Origin: Anthoceros angustus
Lineage: Eukaryota > Streptophyta > Anthocerotopsida > Anthocerotales > Anthocerotaceae
NCBI GenBank assembly: GCA_010909165.1
Contig: MU008149.1
Coordinates: 395,086 to 459,085 of the forward strand
Length of the DNA stretch: 64,000 nucleotides
Reading direction: 5' to 3'
The notes under the pieces were generated by a model. It ran no database searches, was not told where the DNA came from, and saw nothing but the letters and a program-made list of their open reading frames with translations. Within the stretch, counting starts at the first letter, position 1; each line of letters opens with the position of its first letter. This document shows positions 59,117 through 64,000 of the stretch, piece by piece. The position numbers and the translations under genes were made by a program.

Positions 59117-59950
59117 GATGGTGGGACACCATGCGGGAAAAGGAAGGTAGCAAGTGTGAAGGCTGCGGAGGGAGCACGTCGTGGCGGAGGAGGCCCAAAA
59201 ATTGCCGCCCGGCGCGCTCCGGAGTCCCTAGTCTGTCGAGGGCGCTCGACGAGGAGGTCGAGATGGACCTTGTCACTCTTGGTACTCTGACAGCGCCGGC
59301 TCCATCCCGTCGTGGCGGGTTCATTTGAGGGATTGCTTTGCCTTTCCGTTAGAGCACCAAGAGAAGAGCGGGCGAGTTTCTTCCCAGGACTTCCCTTGGA
59401 GGGAGGTAGTGGTTCGAGGCCGGATGGCATACAGAATGCCCTCCTGTCTTCCTCCTCCCTGCTGTACGTCGTGCCTTGGCCGATGGCTTTGTCGGGGTCT
59501 TGCAACTTCCTCCTTACCGTTCCCCTACGGTAGGGTGGCCAACCCCCCATCGAGAGGAGCTCATTCCTCCTCTTCTCCTTCAAGAGATTGAAGTGTCACC
59601 CAGAACATGTAACAATATGAAAGGGGACAAGCATGCCGATGGGGAAACCGGCTCATTGCCGTAGCTTCCGAGCCTCTTGCCCAGGCTGTTCAGGCGAAGA
59701 TAGTGCGTGATGCCACTTGCACACTTTCGGGAGGCGTGCGGAGAAACCGACAGTGATTTATCCCCGGTGGTCCACCTTAGTGAAGCATGTTCCGATGGAC
59801 AATAAATTTTTCGCCACTTGCCCTCACGACTTGGTTAATTCGATGGAGTCCCGACATAAGCCCATTTGCAGCGTTAGAGGACCTCTGCGAGTCACAGGCT
59901 TCTCGGCGCTTCCTTGGCGTGCTCAACCTCCCCAGCTTCACCTTGAGGGG
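59117..59950 (-). mobile_element. Copy 3 of repeat family R, between two long LTR blocks
   Basis: The stretch at 59680-59810 (CAGGCTGTTCAGGCGAAGATA, then the GGTGGTCCACCTTAGTGA region) matches 32590-32720. The rest shows only broken frames. Lying between blocks B and C of the same direction, it could be the short interior of a second, non-autonomous element that shares block B as its 3' LTR. Confidence 0.5.
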
Positions 59951-62900
59951 CGTGGGTGTAACCTTGTGTCTAGGGACACCGTGGGGTCCATTCACCCTCA
60001 ATGTCGTTGTAGGCTAGGATTCGCTCCCAAGGGAATGGTTTGTGCCAGAGGCGCTTCTATCACTCTTGACCTTTGCCTAAGTCGGGCTTGCTATCACTCC
60101 TCTTACCTATCTACTCAACTACTACTACCTTCCGACTTGTCCAACGACCGCAAATCCCATTTCACGACCGCAAATCATTCCACGGGTAGTTGCTACGACT
60201 ACCGAGGTGGGTCCCACCAAACCCTAGCAACTCATCTACTGCGCGCGGCGCGGCGGACTAGCACGGGCAGCTACGGTGCTCATCGGACTTTATTTGGCAC
60301 TCCACACTTCATGCACCCACCAATTCCTAGAGACCAAAGGTCCTAGGATACCTCGCTTACTCCACACACACACACACGGAAGGCGCCACCCCACACGGTT
60401 TCTACTAGAGACTTTGTTTTCCTTGTGCACTTTCCCGCCGGTTTGAGTTCCTCAATTCACACAATTCTCCCTTGCTAACGCTCCATCGCTCACTTTACTC
60501 TTCCCACTTACGATCTCACACCTCGCATCGCGTCTGATGTTGATCTCTCCTTCACCCGATCTCTTCTCTCTCTCTCCCTCCCTCAATTCGCCCACAGGCT
60601 ACCAACCATGCACTCACACTCCGATTTGAACACAACTTTCGGGTTTAAAGGTGAAGGAGGAAGAAAGCGGGCGTCGCGGCGCGTTCTGAGCAAGCTCGGA
60701 CCGCCCGATCCCTTGGCTTCCTCCTCCGTTGTCGATTGCTCCATCACCTCCTTCCCTCCGTTGCGGGCTCTCGACCACTCCGGGCGTCTCGCACACCACC
60801 TCTCTGTCAATCGGACGTCTCCAACCATCCACAGGCGTGGGGATCTCAACGGGAGTTATCTGTTGTGGTGGGCAAAGTTGCCCCTCTTATACATCGGCCG
60901 CCTGTTTCCCAGTTTCTAGATCCTAAAAAGCTAAGGGGCGCACCACAATTCTAAGCGATCTTAGGTCCATGGGGCATCCTACCCAAATTTCATTCCTAGG
61001 ATGCTACCACCACCTCGCTATCCGCGCCCTCCCCGACTCGTCACTTTGGCCTTCGTCCTCATCGCCCGCCCGCCACGAGCCCTCACCTTGCGCCCGGATC
61101 GGCGGGTTTTCCCACAGGACTTCCACCTCACATCGCTTCTTGGGCGTCCTAATTGAGGCATACCACCCGGAACTTCCGCCTCTTGGCTGCCGCCTATTCT
61201 TGAGGATTACCACGGTTCCTCATCCACCCAAGCTGGACCTCCTCTTCACTCAACTCCTCCAGGTCGCCTCCGCATAATAGGGGCCAATCCCCACTCTGGC
61301 GCAATGGTAGAAGTATGCACTTGGTCCTCACTTGCGGTAGGTGACCTCCTCCTATTTCCACACGCACATGGACAGTGAAGTTAAGCACGCGTTCCCCATT
61401 CACATATAGACCAGGCACGTAAGTTTCCTCATCCATGTGCCGCAACATAATAGGACCTCCTGCTGTAGCTGAGGTGCTTACCCCCTCCTCCCGTAGACTA
61501 CACCTGGTTGCCTGGTCCATGTCCTCGCGGGGTGCCGCGTCGCGTCCTGTCGCCCCGTCCATTGCCGCTTCCGCTACCACGGTAGTGGTCTCCACGACCG
61601 TCGTTGGTCCGGAGTGGTAGGTGTTTGACTACCTTGGCTGCTGTGTCCCCTCGGTAGTGCCTTCCACTACCCGGTCGTGTCCACCTCGCTTCCCCTTCTC
61701 TTTTACGGTTCGACCACGTGCCTCATCCCGTTCCGTTTATACCGTTCCGACTTATGGACCTTCTCCACGAGGCCGCCTCCGCTCACAGGCTCGCAACAAC
61801 TCTGCATCTCTGGTTTGACTCGTGGGCATCCTTGATTTGAGCCATGGCGCTTCCTGACTCGTCATGGCTGCGGCTTCTCACAGGCCTGCACAAATCCTCC
61901 ACAGCTTGATCCTTATCTCCTCTAAGGCCCGCTTGTCTTCCTCCGTTGCTTCTTGTTGGGCTTCTCCTTAAATCAAACGGCCTTCACCACTTCCTCCCGC
62001 CCGCCCTTTGAGCCATGTGAGAGCCAAGGCCGCTTGGTCAACAAATCCGCTTGGGCCCGGATCATCGATGTCGTCGGCTCACAGTAATTCCACATTGCGG
62101 CCCGTGCAGGGCCATCCCTCGAGCACCTTCCTTCCCAACAAAGTGCGCACCCTCATTCATTTGCGTCCACCTCTGTTGCCGGTGGAGTCCCCTTGAAAAT
62201 CTCTTCCCATCTTTGAGGAGGGTCCGCTCACGGTCACCTAATTCCTCTGGGGGCTCATCATGCATCAGTCGGCAAAATTTTCTTCCTCGGACCGCGCCTC
62301 TTCCTCCGCCACCTCGATCCGTTTGGCTTTCATTTTCTTTGCTTTTCTGTGTGGCACATTGACTGTGGCGCGTCCCTTCACTTTTTTGGGACCGTCGCCA
62401 CTCCGGTCTTCCTCTTCTTCTTGGTAGAAATTTCCTTCTCTTCCTCAGGCCACTGTCGCCATGGACTCCCAGTGTCAGGTTCCTCCTCAATTTCCTCCTT
62501 AGGCTCCTCCGCCACTTTCCTGACGGGCTTCCACATATGAAGGAGGCCACAATTTCTACCTCTGGGGCAATTAGCATGCGCATAAAGATGAACTAGGAAT
62601 GGTGAAATTAGAGAGGGGGGTAGGAGAAATCAGTTCAACCTTTCTTCACTCAACTTCTCAAGAGGATTCGTCCCGATCGATTTTGCGCCAGCAACTTCAT
62701 GGAGGAACAGCAAGTGGTCGGACAAATAATCCACTTCTTGTCTTTGTAGGAAGCGGAGAAGCCATCTGGCGGACCCATTAAGTCTTTGTTGCCAATTCGC
62801 GTCGGACCATTGGGTTCGGATTCGCCCGCCTTCACGGTGCCTTCTTCTTGTGCTCCTTTTAGAAGGTTCCATCACCAAACCCCTGCCTCCTCCTTCTGCG

Positions 62901-63769
62901 CCCATACACTTCCCTAACCAATGCGTCCCAATCACGAGGTTTTGCTCTAATTCCCTCGCCCGGTTGCTTGTCTTTTAGGTGGCGGCGCACTCTGCACGGT
63001 CGAATTCGTCACGCTTCTCCATGAAACCCGGCCGAGCTCCTTCACGGGCCCCATCGGACTTTCCAATGGTCCATGTTTGGCCATTGGGCAGCGCAATCTC
63101 ATTTGTGGCTTTGGGCGCCATCCTTGATAGTCCCCGGTCTCGCGCCTCGGTGCCGAATTTCTGGCAAGGTCGGACTTCGAGTTCCTACCTCCTCATGGCC
63201 GCGGCCGCCTTCCTTCCTTCCACGGTGAGGGTTGCGACTTCAGGTGAGGTTGGGCGGCCCTCCACCCGCGATCGCGCCCTCTCGCTCTCCGATCGCGGTC
63301 CCTCGAATGCGGCTCCTCGGCGACCTCACGCTCCGGCCCGTTGCGCTCCACTCCTCCTCGCTCCGGTGGCATTGCGCTCCGCGTTTGAGCAGCTCTGGTC
63401 ACCCTACGGTTTCCTTAGGGTTAAGTTTGGCTTCCCCCACCGGTTGTCTTCTCGACCGCCTGCCCTTGATCCACACCCCTCATTCACTCTGGCCGTGGGT
63501 CGACCTAACTTAGGGACAAACCCCAAATAACCACCCCTACCGCATATATAGACCTTGTAGTGGATATCGAGGTCCATGGGCCAAGGAACAAGTTTCCGAC
63601 CATTTATTATCTAACCTAGGCAATAAAACAAAAAGAACTCCATAGGCCAAGGACATTTTACTATGAATATCCTCAACTAAAATCGTCGACTTATTTTCAC
63701 ACCACTCGGCAAAAAAACAAAAAATTCACGAGGGCACATTTTAGCAGTTTCGAGCCTAGATCGTTTACA
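59951..63769 (-). repeat. Long LTR block C
   Basis: About 3.8 kb, co-linear with A and B. It begins near GGGACACCGTGGGGTCC..CGTTGTAG and ends CTAGATCGTTTACA. The right edge agrees exactly with block A. Confidence 0.8.
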
Positions 63770-64000
63770 GTAATTGGAGGGAAGGTTTATAGGGTTTATA
63801 CTTAGGAGAAATCGACTTCAGCCTTTCTTGCTCAACTTCTCAAAAGTTCGTCCCGGTCGATTTTCGCCCCTTGACAACCGTGGAGGAACAACGATGATGG
63901 TCGGACAAATGATCACACTTCTTGTCTTGTAGGCGGAGAAGCCATCTGGCAGGGCCATTGTGTCTTTGTTGCCAATTCGCGTCGACCAACCATTGGGTTC
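63770..64000 (-). repeat. Partial fourth long LTR block
   Basis: From about 63800, GGAGAAATCGACTTCAGCCT onwards matches the interior of block C at 62620-62820 (same order: GGAGGAACA, GGTCGGACAAAT, GAAGCCATCTGGC, CATTGGGTTC). It continues past the window. Confidence 0.8.

Noticed and set aside
1-64000. CRISPR array, bacterial operon or phage-type system
   Set aside because: Repeats are not evenly spaced, genes contain spliceosomal introns, and all recognisable proteins are plant or plant-transposon types.

Overview
The window is nuclear DNA of a land plant, most likely a non-seed plant. A fern or lycophyte fits best: the introns are short (about 80-190 bases), the PPR remnants are written in the style of those lineages, and there is an 11S-type storage globulin of the kind known from spores as well as seeds. 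I cannot name the species. Only one host gene is clearly intact. The rest is mostly retrotransposons, DNA transposons and gene debris.

Layout. 1-10023 (minus): an 11S globulin (legumin)-like gene of five exons, running off the left edge. It is split by two complete transposons: a CACTA (En/Spm) element at 176-3209 with a 3-base target duplication, sitting 7-8 bases inside exon 5, and a Ty1/copia element at 3556-8850 sitting in intron 3. The copia has lost its integrase and RT and carries in their place about 2.9 kb of foreign DNA with a spliced AT-hook/coiled-coil reading frame. 10081-10366: a 136-bp tandem duplication just upstream of the globulin start. 11872-18628 (minus): NAP1/GNARLED (HEM family), a SCAR/WAVE complex subunit, 23 GT-AG exons that join in frame to a 1403-residue protein.

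18.7-29.4 kb: AT-rich spacer, an unrecognised small membrane-protein ORF, short tandem repeats, a frameshifted PPR pseudogene, a 217-bp duplication, and a 1.65-kb tandem duplication of an unknown four-helix membrane protein (right copy open, left copy broken), then nested AT-rich palindromes. 29.4-38.6 kb: GC-rich degenerate transposon DNA, a second PPR remnant on the minus strand, and an unclassified repeat family called R here.

38639-45023: a full-length Ty1/copia on the minus strand, with LTRs, CAAAA target duplications, an initiator-tRNA-type primer site and gag-INT-RT-RNaseH remains, inserted into a copy of R. 45.9-64.0 kb: a Ty3/gypsy cluster on the minus strand. Three homologous blocks of about 3.6 kb (45936-49597, 55560-59116, 59951-63769) behave as very long LTRs. 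The first two bracket a gag-protease-RT-integrase interior, the third follows after a 0.83-kb piece of R, and a fourth partial copy starts at 63770.

The two host genes share a strand and have no obvious functional link. The most striking points are the doubly interrupted globulin gene, the foreign coding sequence inside the first copia, and the long, apparently coding LTR blocks. Frameshifts are frequent in the repeats but absent from NAP1. Some of the repeat indels may be assembly errors.
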